A DNA stretch of 64,000 bases from Aldehydirespirator sp963662645 (GCA_963662645.2 OY759762.1:62001-126000), one strand, 5' to 3'. Counted from the stretch's first letter, positions 18,095 to 28,034 are shown. The notes: a model not told the origin generated them from the sequence alone. A program made the numbers and translations.

Positions 18095-18613
18095 GTGACG
18101 ATTGAAGTGCAGGGCCTCGATCCGGACCGGATGGTCGTTCTGTCGCTCAAGCCCAGATTCGCGGAGGCGATCCTGGTCGGGGACAAGACGGTTGAACTGC
18201 GGCGCACCATGCCGAAGATCGTCGTGCCGACGCGGGCATTGCTGTACGCGGCTACGCCGATGCGAGCGCTGCTCGGCACGTGCATCGTCACCGACGTCGC
18301 CTCGGCCGACCTTGCCGTTCAATGGCGGGAGTACGGCTCAAGGACGGGGCTGCTGTTCCACGAGTTCCAGCATTACTTCGAAGGCGTCGATGCGGGCGCC
18401 GCGCTGACGCTGGCCCATCCGCAGCCGTTCAGCCGGAAGATCCCTCTCGAAGACCTGCGAGCGACACCTAGAGGCTTCCGTCCGCCTCAGAGTTTCGCCT
18501 ACGTCGATGCTGAGACCGGCAGCCGGCTCATGGGGCGCAGATCGTCTTCGGCTCGGCGCTCATCTCAGTCGTGGTCCAGATCGCCCAAGATTGTCTCGAG
18601 ATCCTGCGTATAG
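18095..18613 (+). CDS. ASCH-domain protein
   Basis: The 172-residue product opens with VVLSLKPRFAEAILVGDKTVELRR (quoted in two parts: VVLSLKPRFAEAIL and VGDKTVELRR), the hallmark strand-helix-strand of ASCH domains. ASCH and related EVE domains bind RNA or modified bases. The GTG start at 18095 is chosen because of the purine-rich GGAGGAGGGGAGGAG just upstream. It follows the BREX operon by about 190 nt and could be an accessory that senses or reads modified nucleic acid; that is inference. The C-terminal Ser/Arg-rich end overlaps the convergent parE-like gene by 49 nt and may not be part of the native protein. Confidence 0.72.
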   Translation: MTIEVQGLDPDRMVVLSLKPRFAEAILVGDKTVELRRTMPKIVVPTRALLYAATPMRALLGTCIVTDVASADLAVQWREYGSRTGLLFHEFQHYFEGVDAGAALTLAHPQPFSRKIPLEDLRATPRGFRPPQSFAYVDAETGSRLMGRRSSSARRSSQSWSRSPKIVSRSCV

Positions 18614-18888
18614 GCAAGGAGACGGACCACATCGACGTGATCGGGCCGCTCAAAGTAGAACCAGCCGCACGGAAACCTCGCCAGCCGACGGGACCGCAGG
18701 CCGTCGACCCCGCACATCTTGCCGATCCGCGGTGAGCCGATGCCAGGCATACGCTCGATCAGGCGCAACGACTCGATCGCGGCATCGAAGAAGCGTTGAC
18801 CGAGGGCGTCGCCGCCCTCGTGCCGGTAGTACTCGCTGCGCTCGACTAGGTCGGACTCGGCGAGTGGGCGTAGCCGGACCTCGCTCAC
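18565..18888 (-). CDS. RelE/ParE-family toxin
   Basis: The 107-residue protein has the ParE pattern: VRLRPLAESDLVERSEYY, GDALGQRFFDAAIESLRLIERMPGIGSPR (helical hairpin) and the C-terminal strands GWFYFERPDHVDVVRLLAY. ParE toxins poison gyrase, while RelE relatives cut mRNA; which applies cannot be told. The GTG start overlaps the stop of the antitoxin gene by 4 nt. Confidence 0.88.
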   Translation of the reverse strand: MSEVRLRPLAESDLVERSEYYRHEGGDALGQRFFDAAIESLRLIERMPGIGSPRIGKMCGVDGLRSRRLARFPCGWFYFERPDHVDVVRLLAYTQDLETILGDLDHD

Positions 18889-19136
18889 ACCGCTCGGCCG
18901 AGCGCCCGAGCACTGAGATCGTCGATGACATCGGATGTCAATGTACGGCCCTCGCCCGATTCGAGCCCGTCGGCGATCAGCAGGCGGAAGCGACGCGCTG
19001 CCTCGGCTTGCTGATCGCGCCGGATGAGGTCGCGCAGGTACTCGCTGGTGTTGCCGTACTCGCCGCCTCGAACGCGCTCGTCGATGTAGCTGCGCATCGA
19101 TTCGGGAAGAGCGAAGCTCATCGTGTTCCGGCTCAC
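18885..19136 (-). CDS. ParD-like antitoxin
   Basis: The 83-residue protein matches ParD/CC2985: SFALPESMRSYIDERVRGGEYGNTSEYLRDLIRRD forms a ribbon-helix-helix (shown as SFALPESMRSYIDERV and GNTSEYLRDLIRRD), followed by a helical toxin-binding tail. It lies directly before the toxin gene. The GTG start is only 6 nt from the -10 box, so the mRNA is probably leaderless and the protein autoregulates its promoter as is usual for the family. Confidence 0.88.
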   Translation of the reverse strand: MSRNTMSFALPESMRSYIDERVRGGEYGNTSEYLRDLIRRDQQAEAARRFRLLIADGLESGEGRTLTSDVIDDLSARALGRAV

Positions 19137-19142
19137 AGCACC

Positions 19143-19171
19143 ATCTTGCCCGACTTAACAACAGTTGTCAA
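19143..19171 (-). promoter_or_regulatory. Promoter of the parD-parE operon
   Basis: On the minus strand TTGACA (19171-19166) and CAAGAT (19148-19143) are separated by 17 nt, and the GTG start at 19136 follows after 6 nt. The -35 box overlaps the stop codon of the broken toxin gene to its right. Confidence 0.65.
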
Positions 19172-19422
19172 CATCCGACGGCCCGCTGAGGCGGGACGGG
19201 AAGTTCCGCTCCGGTGCCAGCATTCCTGCTGCCAGCAATTCCTGCTCGCTGTCGCTGGGGCGTCGGACTCTCGTAGTCGCGAAGGAACGCACAGATCTGA
19301 GTCCACCCTCTGGCCCGAGTTTGGCGGGTTGGCGGGGGTTTGGTGACAGCAGAAGGCCGCTGACGTGGGGTTTTGTGTCTCGAGGCAGCGCTTCGGCGGG
19401 GATTTGTAGGGGCGACATATAG

Positions 19423-19451
19423 TTGACAAGCTGAGAACGTGGCAGTATTGT
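19423..19451 (+). promoter_or_regulatory. Promoter of the IS1634 transposase
   Basis: TTGACA (19423-19428) and TATTGT (19446-19451) are 17 nt apart. The GTG start codon at 19458 is 6 nt beyond the -10 box, which implies a leaderless transcript. Confidence 0.7.
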
Positions 19452-19457
19452 GCTGTT

Positions 19458-21161
19458 GTGTTCGTGAAGACGACCCGCCGTCGCAGGGGCGACAAGGTGT
19501 ACGAGTACTTGTCTTTGGTGGAGTCGGTGCGCGACGGCGCGAAGGTCGGGCACAGGACGCTGTTGCGGCTGGGCGAGGTGACCGCTCTGCGCGAGTCGGG
19601 CCAGCTGGAGCGGATCGTGGCCGCGCTGGAGGCGCATCTGCGCAGAGAGCGGGTCGATGTCGGCGCGCTGGCCGCGGAGGGGGCGCCGGCGGCGGGCGCC
19701 GTTGCGGCGGCAGCGGCGGTGTGGCAGCGTCTGGGCCTGGGCGGGCACTTCGCCGAGGTCGGCTCCAGGCGGGGGGCGGCCGCTTTGGAGCACGCGGTGT
19801 TCGCGATGGCGGCCAACCGGCTGGTCGCGCCGTGCTCGAAGCGGCGCCTCGTCGAGTGGGCCGCCTGCGACGTTGTCATGCCGGGGTGGTGGTCGGCTCC
19901 GTCGCTTGACCAGCACTACCGGGCACTCGACGCGGTCGCCGACGCCAAAGAGGCGACCGAGGACCACCTCTACGGGCGGCTGTGCGACCTGTCGAATCTG
20001 GATCTGAGGTTGGTGTGCTATGACCTGACCTCCACCTACTTCGAGGGTCCGGCACAGCCCTCTGGGCGGTTCCCGTCGCGGGCTTTCGGGTACTCGCGCG
20101 ACCACCGCCCGGACCGGCCCCAGATCGTGATCGGGCTGTTGTGCACCACCGACGGAATCCCCGTCGCGCACCACGTGTTCGCCGGCAACACCAGCGACGC
20201 ATCCACGCTGCCGTCGGTGCTCGCCGACCTCGCCAGGCGGTTCGCTGTGGGCCGCATCTGCGTCGTCGCGGACCGGGGACTCATCTCATCAGACAACGTC
20301 GAGGCGGTCGCCGCCGCCGGGTTCGACCACGTCCTCGCGACCAGGCTGCGCCGCGACCGCACGACCAGAGAGGCCCTCGAAGCCATCGACGACGACACGG
20401 CCTGGGTCGAGATGCCCCAGCACCGCTGCAGAGCCGCAGACATCGCGCTCGCCGGCGGGACCCGCGCCATAGTCGTCGAATCAGACGCCCGAGCCCGCCG
20501 CGACGCAGCCCGCACCGCCGGGATCGTCGCCGCCGCGGAGGCCGAGCTTCTGGCGCTGGAGCGCCGCGTCCGCTCTGGCCGGCTCAAAGACCCCGCAAAG
20601 ATCGGCCGGGCCGCGCAGCGCATCCTCGGCGAAAGCAGCGCCGGGCGGCTCTTCGACCTCGACATCGCATCGGGCCGCTTCACCTACCACTACAACGAAA
20701 ACGCCATGCAACACGAGGAGATGCTCGCCGGCCGCTACGTGCTCACCACCAGCCTCACACCCTCACAGGCCGGCGCCGCCCAAGTCGTCGCCGCCTACCG
20801 CCAGCTCGCCGCCGTCGAAGCCCGCTTCCGGACCCTCAAAGACTTCCTGCACCTGCGGCCCGTCAGACACTGGACCGAAAAGAGAGTCCGCGGCCACGTC
20901 GCGGTGTGCGTCTACGCCGCGGTCATCGAGACCCTCATCACCCAGGACCTCGCCAAAGCAGACGTCCGCGACCCCGACAACGGCGGCCAGCACCTCACCG
21001 CCGCCCGCGCCCTGCGAGAGCTCAACCGCATCCGCCGACACCAACTCGACGCCAACGGCCGCCGAATCCAGCTCACCACCCGCCGCACCCCACTGCAGGC
21101 CCGAGCCCTCGCCGCCGTCGGAGCCGACACCAGCGCCTGGGACAAAGCCGACATCACCTGA
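19458..21161 (+). CDS. IS1634-family transposase
   Basis: The 567-residue protein is a DDE transposase of the IS4 superfamily. It begins VKTTRRRRGDKVYEYLSLVE with the typical IS1634 N-terminus; candidate catalytic residues are Asp in YDLTSTYFEG, Asp in VVADRGLISSDN and Glu in AAVEARFRTLKDFL. The C-terminal part has LRPVRHWTEKRVRGHVAVCV, also typical. The gene appears intact and full length, so the element may be active. Confidence 0.93.
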   Translation: MFVKTTRRRRGDKVYEYLSLVESVRDGAKVGHRTLLRLGEVTALRESGQLERIVAALEAHLRRERVDVGALAAEGAPAAGAVAAAAAVWQRLGLGGHFAEVGSRRGAAALEHAVFAMAANRLVAPCSKRRLVEWAACDVVMPGWWSAPSLDQHYRALDAVADAKEATEDHLYGRLCDLSNLDLRLVCYDLTSTYFEGPAQPSGRFPSRAFGYSRDHRPDRPQIVIGLLCTTDGIPVAHHVFAGNTSDASTLPSVLADLARRFAVGRICVVADRGLISSDNVEAVAAAGFDHVLATRLRRDRTTREALEAIDDDTAWVEMPQHRCRAADIALAGGTRAIVVESDARARRDAARTAGIVAAAEAELLALERRVRSGRLKDPAKIGRAAQRILGESSAGRLFDLDIASGRFTYHYNENAMQHEEMLAGRYVLTTSLTPSQAGAAQVVAAYRQLAAVEARFRTLKDFLHLRPVRHWTEKRVRGHVAVCVYAAVIETLITQDLAKADVRDPDNGGQHLTAARALRELNRIRRHQLDANGRRIQLTTRRTPLQARALAAVGADTSAWDKADIT

Positions 21162-21352
21162 CCACACAGCCCAACAGCGCCCCGCACCGCCGATGTAGTG
21201 GAAACACCCAACCGGCGCGCCCCCTCTGACCTGCCAAAACGCGAAACACCCGCCAAACTCGGGACTGGCGGCTTCGTTGGTGGCGTAGCGGAAGTCCCAG
21301 CCCTGAGCCGAAGGCGGCGGGGCGACGCGCTCGCGGCGCTTCGGCACAGTGT

Positions 21353-21810
21353 TCAGCCCGGTGGAACCAGAACGAGGCCGCCTGCTGGATCGTCGATCGG
21401 CGCGGCGAGCCTCCTCGCCAGTTCCGGGTCGGCGTGAATCTCGGCCGTGGCCCTCCATTCGCGCACGAGCTGCGCCAAGGGCGTGGAGTTGTCCACTGCC
21501 GACGTGGCGACCATCATCTGAGTCAGCTCCGCGGCAAAGGCCTCGCGTTCGGGCCCGGGCAAGAGTCGACCCAAGGGAATGCGTCCGCGAGGGCGCCGCT
21601 CAGTGCGGCGGGGTTATGCACCGCAACGTTGCGCAGCAGCCTCGCTGAAGCCTCCAATGCCGCTGAGCGTTCCTCGTGGCGGTCGGCTCGAACCAGCCTG
21701 AGCGCAGGCGCGTTGCGCCGCCGCAGAACCACATCGCCCCCGCCCAGTTCGGCCACCACGTCCCGAGGGTGTCGCAAGAATTCCGAGAACGTGCACTCGA
21801 CCGCGGCCAC
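21353..21810 (-). pseudogene. Phd-like antitoxin gene with a frameshift
   Basis: Two overlapping frames make up one recognisable antitoxin of an actinobacterial family found beside RelE-like toxins. The first (GTG 21810) reads TFSEFLRHPRDVVAELGGG and VVLRRRNAPALRLVRADR up to DAFPW. The second continues from about 21571 with GRLLPGPEREAFAAEL and PLAQLVREWRATAEIHADPE to the stop at 21353. A missing G in a run near 21570-21573 explains the shift. The toxin start follows 5 nt later. A TATTGT -10 box lies 6 nt before the start codon. It is a decayed module or carries a sequencing error. Confidence 0.65.
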
Positions 21811-21979
21811 GCCGCCACAATAGCTGAACTACCTCAGAAGAACGGCGCGACGCTCTGCTTCTGTGAGCGATCACCACGATGAGCCACGAGCCATCAGGCA
21901 ACGACGCCGTGCCCAGCGCCCCGGCTTGTTCCAGCGCGCAATGGCCTTCTGCGAACCCGGGACGCGGCAGTCGGGGCGG

Positions 21980-22591
21980 TCAGGACCATAGGCTCGTGAC
22001 ACAACTCCCCACTATTGCGTCGCGTAGGCGCCCGGCATCCGAGTCCGTCAGCGGGACGTGGACATCGCGGGCGCGATCGCCTGACCGATTGACGAGAATG
22101 TTCGGGGAGGGGCTCAACGGGCCCTGATCGCCGCTCCTGGCCCGAAGGTGAAGCTGCGTCCTCGCGTACCGTGCGGCGCGACTGAGGGAGATCATGGGCA
22201 GATCCACCGGGTCACGCGAACGGTCCATGGCCGCGGGGACATGGAACCACCCAGACACTGTTGTTCGCTGCTCATCCGCATCAGGCTCGACCGTGTCGTC
22301 TGGCGCCGCTTCTGCCGGGCTGGTTGTTGCGTTCTGGTCAACCTCCGTTGGCGTACTGTCGTGGTCGTGGTCGGACTCTTCGGCCAGCTCACGCGCCGAG
22401 CGCCTTCGTAATTCCTGGCCCTCGACTCTGACATGGCGTAGCAGAGGCAGTCGCCACACAACGACGCGTCCCCGGTCGGCATCCACCCTGGTCCGCAGGC
22501 TCAGCGCGAAGCTCAGTAGGGCCAGCGCTGCGGCTACGAGAATGGCGATGTCGCGGACGTTGGCGGCGTACTGGCTCAGAGCAGCGCTCAC
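21980..22591 (-). CDS. Hypothetical single-pass membrane protein
   Basis: The 203-residue product has one clear transmembrane segment near the N-terminus (DIAILVAAALALLSFALSL), followed by a basic stretch and a long acidic, low-complexity region (ESDHDHDSTPTEVD). No family is recognised. The GTG at 22591 overlaps the stop of the upstream gene by 4 nt, which fixes the start. It probably belongs to the same leftward transcript as the VapBC pair, but no functional link is evident. Confidence 0.6.
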   Translation of the reverse strand: MSAALSQYAANVRDIAILVAAALALLSFALSLRTRVDADRGRVVVWRLPLLRHVRVEGQELRRRSARELAEESDHDHDSTPTEVDQNATTSPAEAAPDDTVEPDADEQRTTVSGWFHVPAAMDRSRDPVDLPMISLSRAARYARTQLHLRARSGDQGPLSPSPNILVNRSGDRARDVHVPLTDSDAGRLRDAIVGSCVTSLWS

Positions 22592-23079
22592 GCCTCGGAA
22601 GCCGGCACGAGCGGCTGGGGTGCGGCGTCCGGCGGGGCGTACAACGCGGAGACGTACTTTCGCATGCGCTCTGGAACCGAGGCCTGAACCCATCTGTGAG
22701 CAGCCACCTGGCCCTCCGACAGCGACTCGTAGCCTCCCACATCCTTGACACTCACGCCCTCGGCGCCGTCCAACCGTAGGTGCTTGCCGTTCTTGACGAC
22801 TTTGCACACGTCGGTCACGATGCTGAATGAGGAATGACCTATCGGGGCCACCCTGTCATTGATGATCAGCCCTGCCACCCACCACTCCTCGCCCGGCATC
22901 GCCCACGGCAGAAGTTGCGCAGCCCGCCAGGAAGGGCCGGCCAGCACAGCCAGCGCGTACTCGGAGTCCCCTATATCGACCGGACCCAGCGCCCAGAGGT
23001 CCGCCTGGTCCTTCACGGGCAGGAGCATGAGACGCCCGTCGGGTTGGCTGGGAGGATATTGCCACCAACAGTCGGTCAT
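22588..23079 (-). CDS. Hypothetical protein
   Basis: The 163-residue product is unrecognised. It is rich in Trp and Gly in its first half (WALGPVDIGDSEYALAVLAG, then EEWWVAGLIINDRVAPIG), suggesting a beta-rich soluble domain, and ends in a Pro-rich tail. I chose the ATG at 23079 because GGGAG lies just upstream; a TTG at 23112 in the same frame is possible. It is followed by a membrane protein with a 4-nt overlap, so the two probably act together. Confidence 0.55.
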   Translation of the reverse strand: MTDCWWQYPPSQPDGRLMLLPVKDQADLWALGPVDIGDSEYALAVLAGPSWRAAQLLPWAMPGEEWWVAGLIINDRVAPIGHSSFSIVTDVCKVVKNGKHLRLDGAEGVSVKDVGGYESLSEGQVAAHRWVQASVPERMRKYVSALYAPPDAAPQPLVPASEA

Positions 23080-23212
23080 CTGTCTCCCAGGGTCGAGTAG
23101 ATGCGATGCCAAATCTAGCGTGACGCGTTCCTCGGGGTCGTCGGTGAAGTGGCCGCCAGCACCATCTCCGCCCGCGGGGATCCCGTCGGCGGTGAGGGCG
23201 TCGCGGAATGTC

Positions 23213-23599
23213 CTACGCCGCGAATACGGTCACGTCTTGGGCGTGAGCAGCCAGCGCTTGGAGATCCTCAATGTCGTGGGTCAAGACCGCTCCGCCCGGC
23301 TCGGCCATCGCTACCACCACCGCGTCGACGGCAGAGCCCCGACCGGCCCGCGCCCGCAGGGAGCCAGCCCGACGGGCCAGCTTCTCGTCGGGAGCATCGC
23401 TGACCTTGCACTTCTTCAGGAAGCGGTTGATTACCGCGTCGGTGCGCTGACGCCCTGACAGACACTCGACCAGAACGACTGCGGGAACAACTGTGGACTG
23501 GGGGCTGCCATCTCCGGAATGGTGAACGCTCGCTGCGCGTCGAGGGTCACGGCGTGCCAGGCTGGTGACTGCACCCGAGTCGAGGACTAGGACTCTCAC
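23213..23599 (-). CDS. PIN-domain toxin (VapC family)
   Basis: The 128-residue protein has the PIN acidic triad: VLVLDSGAVTSLARRD at the N-terminus, VVLVECLSG with the conserved Glu, SAVDAVVVAMA and AVLTHDIEDL near the end. VapC toxins are Mg-dependent RNases. The GTG at 23599 overlaps the antitoxin stop by 4 nt, which fixes the start; an upstream in-frame start would run through the antitoxin gene. Confidence 0.85.
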   Translation of the reverse strand: MRVLVLDSGAVTSLARRDPRRAASVHHSGDGSPQSTVVPAVVLVECLSGRQRTDAVINRFLKKCKVSDAPDEKLARRAGSLRARAGRGSAVDAVVVAMAEPGGAVLTHDIEDLQALAAHAQDVTVFAA

Positions 23600-23877
23600 C
23601 CGCGCGAACTCTTCTGTAGGTGCTCCTTGATCGGGCGCCACCAGACCTCCGCCTGCGCCATCTCCTCGGGCGTCGGCTCGCCGACCTCCTCGATCAACTC
23701 CGCAACGTACTTCTCATGCTCTCTCTGGAGCCTCTGCCTCTCAGCCTCGGAGATGTGGATGCCGTCGGGAACGTAGTCGTCCCACTCCGAGTAGTCGTCG
23801 GGCGGTTCGCCGTCGGCATCGGTGCGAGCGCCGTCCGCAGCCCTGCCCTCGCTCTCAGGCTTGCTGTAATCCAGCAT
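23596..23877 (-). CDS. Antitoxin partner of the PIN toxin
   Basis: A 93-residue, strongly acidic protein lies directly upstream of the PIN toxin with a GTGA overlap. It has EGRAADGARTDADG, a helix SEAERQRLQREHEKYVAEL and ends WWRPIKEHLQKSSRG. I do not recognise a DNA-binding fold, so the antitoxin call rests on position, size and charge. A TATATC box (23885-23890 on the minus strand) stands 7 nt before the ATG, indicating a leaderless mRNA. Confidence 0.62.
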   Translation of the reverse strand: MLDYSKPESEGRAADGARTDADGEPPDDYSEWDDYVPDGIHISEAERQRLQREHEKYVAELIEEVGEPTPEEMAQAEVWWRPIKEHLQKSSRG

Positions 23878-24095
23878 GGAACTAGATATATCAGATCATC
23901 ATGAAGACAACAACCAGCAGTCCGACCCAGACCGTGACAGTCTCGGCCTAGCCCCGTCACGTTGGCTTGTCCACAGACACATCTCTGTGAGACCGGCGGT
24001 CAGGGTCTTGCTTGGGATGGGTCGCCGGGATTCCGTGGGTCTATTGTCGGCGGGACGGTCTGGCAGTGCCACCGAGCTGACCAAGGAGAAGAGGA

Positions 24096-24790
24096 ATGGG
24101 TGTGCAGAAGTACGTGGTCTTGCTCGATGCCGATCAAGCTGTCACCGCGGACGAGCGCGATGACGCGGTGGGGCGGCTGGTCGAGGGGGCCGACGGGGTC
24201 GATGGGCTAGTCGGCCTGACGGTCAGCGGTCTGAACGAGTCGCTGACGGGTCCTGCCGAGACCATCGCGGTGGTGCAGGCTTGGATCGATGACTCTGGTG
24301 GCGCGGATGCGGTGTCAGTTCTTGGTCATCTGACGGGCTCGGTGGATGCGAAAGTGTCGAGCTGGCTTGTTGAGGAGATCGTGTTCTTGGCGCCGGTTGA
24401 TCGCAGGGTGTCGGGGAAGCACTCCAGGCTCAACCTGTTCGGGACGGCTGCCAAGCGGGAGGACTTCACCACTGAGGGGTTCTTCGACTACTGGAAGACG
24501 GTTCACGCGCCTATCTCGTCGTCGATCCCGGGCAGTTCCGGCTATGTCGTGTCCCGGGTCCGCGAGACGGTGAGCATGCCGGTGGAGCGCACCGTCGATG
24601 CGTTTATCGAGCTGTGGTACCCGAGCCGGGCCGACCATGCCCGCGCCAACGAGCATCCGCTGGCGGCCAAGGCTTGGGAGGATGTCCCCAACTACGCCCG
24701 CACCGACGGGCAGTTCTGGCTGACCTACGAGCACGTGGTCTTCGAACCGCCCGGCACCGGCCCCGGCATGTTCGACTCCGGCGGCGACTG

Positions 24791-24791
<1 letters not shown>
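24096..24791 (+). CDS. EthD-domain (dimeric alpha-beta barrel) protein
   Basis: The 231-residue protein resembles EthD-like ferredoxin-fold proteins: its second half reads FFDYWKTVHAPISSSIPG, then VDAFIELWYPSRADHARANE and NYARTDGQFWLTYEHVVFE, the usual pattern of such barrels in degradation clusters. The ATG is preceded by AAGGAGAAG. It overlaps the aminotransferase start (TGATG), so the two are cotranscribed. Its reaction is unknown. The 218 bases upstream hold no gene. Confidence 0.72.
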
Positions 24792-25960
<1,169 letters not shown>

Positions 25961-25986
25961 GCGCAGGCGTGGAAGGGAACCCGAGC

Positions 25987-26781
25987 GTGAGACGACTCGA
26001 AGGGGTGTCCGCGCTGATCAGCGGGGGAGCCAGCGGCGTCGGGCGGGCCACCGCGCACCGGTTCGCCGAGGAGGGCGCCGCCCGGATCACGCTGTTCGAC
26101 AAGGACGCCGAGCGCATCACCGGCGTCGCCGCCGAACTCACAGACATCGGCGCCGAGCCCCGGACCGTGGTCGGCGACGTGGCCAACCCGCCCGACTGCC
26201 GGCGGGCCGTGGACGAGGCGGTGCGGGGCGACGGCCGCCTCGACGTGCTGGTCAGCAACGCCGGCGCCGACTCGATCCACGACTTCCTGGAGCTGGAGCT
26301 CGACGAGTGGCACCGGATCATGGACATCAACCTCACCGCGTCGTTCGTGCTGGGCCAGGCCGCGGCCCGGGCCATGGTGGCCGCCGGCAACGGCGGCACA
26401 ATCCTCTACACCGCGTCGATCTCGGGGGTGGCCGCCTCCACCGGCGACGCCCACTACGGCGTGTCCAAGGCCGGCATCATCAGCCTCGTCAAGACCATGG
26501 CCATCGAGCTGGTCGGGCACAACATCACCGTGAACTGCGTCAGCCCCGGCCCGCTCGACACCCCCATGTCGCTGGCGCTGCTGGGCAGCGAGGAGGCCAT
26601 GCAGGCCGCCCGGGAGAGCTGGCCCATCGTCCCCATGAACCGCCTCGGCTCACCCACCGAGATCGCCGGCACCTACGCCTACCTGGCCTCCGCCGACGGC
26701 GCCTACACCACCGGCCAGAACATCGTCGTCGACGGCGGCCTGACCACCAACGTCTTCCCAGTAGCCGACGAACTCCAGTAG
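25987..26781 (+). CDS. Short-chain dehydrogenase/reductase
   Basis: The 264-residue protein is a classical SDR: ISGGASGVGRA (cofactor loop, TGxxxGxG type), LVSNAGAD, Ser in ILYTASISG and YGVSKAG (YxxxK). An Asp after the second strand (FDKDAER) favours NAD. The GTG at 25987 is chosen since AAGGGA lies 9 nt before it; 25969 is also in frame. It closes the three-gene operon. Confidence 0.87.
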   Translation: MRRLEGVSALISGGASGVGRATAHRFAEEGAARITLFDKDAERITGVAAELTDIGAEPRTVVGDVANPPDCRRAVDEAVRGDGRLDVLVSNAGADSIHDFLELELDEWHRIMDINLTASFVLGQAAARAMVAAGNGGTILYTASISGVAASTGDAHYGVSKAGIISLVKTMAIELVGHNITVNCVSPGPLDTPMSLALLGSEEAMQAARESWPIVPMNRLGSPTEIAGTYAYLASADGAYTTGQNIVVDGGLTTNVFPVADELQ

Positions 26782-26800
26782 TAGGGGAGTCGCCGGGTGG

Positions 26801-27532
26801 TCAGACCGGGATCAGTTCGAAGGCGACTCCGAACTGCACGCCGATGGTCCTGCCGACCTGGTGGCAGGTGTCGCGCAGGAACGAGTCGGGATCGAACGCG
26901 CCCTCACCGAGGTTGTCGATGTAGGTGCTGTGACAGACCAGCGAGGCGACGCCCTCGACGATGTGGTCGGTGACGTCCACCGCGTGGGTGGGGGCCGGTG
27001 ACGACGCGTAGGCGATCCAGCGGACGCCGCCCCACGGCTCGCCCGCGTCGGTGAACAGCCAGCGGTTGGCCGCGTCCCGCACTGCGTCGGGCAGGGCCCG
27101 GCCGAGCTCCCGGTGATCGACGTGGTTCCAGGGCCCCGACTCCCCCCACCGGTCGCGAAAGTTCGACCCGATGATCACCTCGGGCCGGTGACGGCGGATG
27201 GCTGCGGCCAGGTCTCGTCGCAGCTCGATCCCGTTGACGACCAAGCCGTCGGGGTGGCCCAGGAACTCGACCACCGACACGCCCACCGCGGCCGCGGCAG
27301 CCACCTGCTCGGCGGTGCGCAGCGGACCGGTCTGGTCGGGAGGCATCGAATCGATGCCGGCCTCGCCCCGGGTGGCCAGCACGTAGCGGACGTCCTTGCC
27401 CGCCGCCGTCCAGCGGGCCACCGCCGCCGACGCGCCGTACTCCAGGTCGTCGGGATGGGCCACCACCGCCAGGGCCCGGTCCCAGTCCTCCGGCAGCGGG
27501 TCAAGCACTGGGACCCGCCTGCCGGGGGTCAT
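26801..27532 (-). CDS. PIG-L (LmbE-like) deacetylase, copy 1
   Basis: The 243-residue protein has the zinc motif AVVAHPDDLEYG near residue 22 and a second ligand region NHVDHRELGRALPD. PIG-L enzymes remove N-acetyl groups from sugar derivatives, including thiol cofactor precursors. It is nearly the same as the protein encoded at 36884-37645; from LPEDWDRALAVVAHPDDLEY on, the two differ at scattered positions only. The N-terminal codons differ through an indel. The gene converges on the SDR, 19 nt away. Confidence 0.85.
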   Translation of the reverse strand: MTPGRRVPVLDPLPEDWDRALAVVAHPDDLEYGASAAVARWTAAGKDVRYVLATRGEAGIDSMPPDQTGPLRTAEQVAAAAAVGVSVVEFLGHPDGLVVNGIELRRDLAAAIRRHRPEVIIGSNFRDRWGESGPWNHVDHRELGRALPDAVRDAANRWLFTDAGEPWGGVRWIAYASSPAPTHAVDVTDHIVEGVASLVCHSTYIDNLGEGAFDPDSFLRDTCHQVGRTIGVQFGVAFELIPV

Positions 27533-27617
27533 CCCGCCCGGCCGGTTCGCTACCGCTCACCGGGCCCAAGCTAATGGCTCCGGCTCCACGCCCTCACGGC
27601 GCAGCCCTCTGCGGCAG

Positions 27618-28034
27618 CTAGTGCACGGGAGCGATCAGATCTACCCGGATCTCGCGGCCGGCCGAGCGGGACCAGGGAGCGCGGGCGATCCGCTCGTCGA
27701 GCGTGACGAGAGGCGCGTCCAACACCGTGGCCAGTGCTACGAAGGCGGCGTCATAGGCGGTGAGGTTGTGGCGGAGCCTCCAGATCAGCGGCAGCAGCAG
27801 TTCGTGGGTGTAGCGGACAGCGTCGAACTCGGCCAGGACGCTCAGGGCTCGCTCTCCGACCTGCTCGGAGATCTCTCCGGCAGCGCAGTAGCGGCGCACA
27901 ACATGAGCCACCTCGATGTCGAGCAGGGCGGGCACGTGCACCGACTCGGCCGACGCGATCCGGTCGGCCACGGCATCGGCGAGAGGCAGGCCGAGGAGCC
28001 ACTCCACCGCGGCCGAGGAATCGACGACGATCAC
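27618..28034 (-). CDS. PIN-domain toxin (VapC family)
   Basis: The 138-residue protein has MIVVDSSAAVEWLLG, LLDIEVAHVVRR, LTAYDAAFVALATVL and LVTLDERIA, which supply the four acidic residues of a VapC RNase. The GTG start overlaps the stop of the upstream antitoxin gene by 4 nt. Confidence 0.9.
   Translation of the reverse strand: MIVVDSSAAVEWLLGLPLADAVADRIASAESVHVPALLDIEVAHVVRRYCAAGEISEQVGERALSVLAEFDAVRYTHELLLPLIWRLRHNLTAYDAAFVALATVLDAPLVTLDERIARAPWSRSAGREIRVDLIAPVH

Larger units (their letters stand above)
19314..21263 (+). mobile_element. IS1634-family insertion sequence
   Basis: The element is 1950 bp long and bounded by perfect 16-bp inverted repeats: CCCGAGTTTGGCGGGT at 19314-19329 and its complement at 21248-21263. 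Imperfect similarity continues inward. The flanks read TCTGG on the left and ACTGG on the right, so a 5-bp target duplication with one mismatch is likely. It holds one transposase gene with its own promoter, and it sits in a toxin gene. Confidence 0.85.
19168..21347 (-). pseudogene. RelE-like toxin gene interrupted by the IS1634-family element
   Basis: The first 28 codons (21347-21264) start at a GTG 5 nt after the antitoxin frame and read VPKRRERVAPPP, then GWDFRYATNEAAS, the typical N-terminus of an actinobacterial RelE-like toxin. They run straight into the right end of the insertion sequence. On the other side, starting at 19311 in the matching phase, the frame continues as RGWTQICAFLRDYESPTPQRQ and stops at 19168. 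Joining the two halves across the target duplication restores EAARGW, similar to the EAAxGW of the family. Even joined, the protein would have only about 75 residues and lacks the usual C-terminal strands, so it is inactive. Confidence 0.62.
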
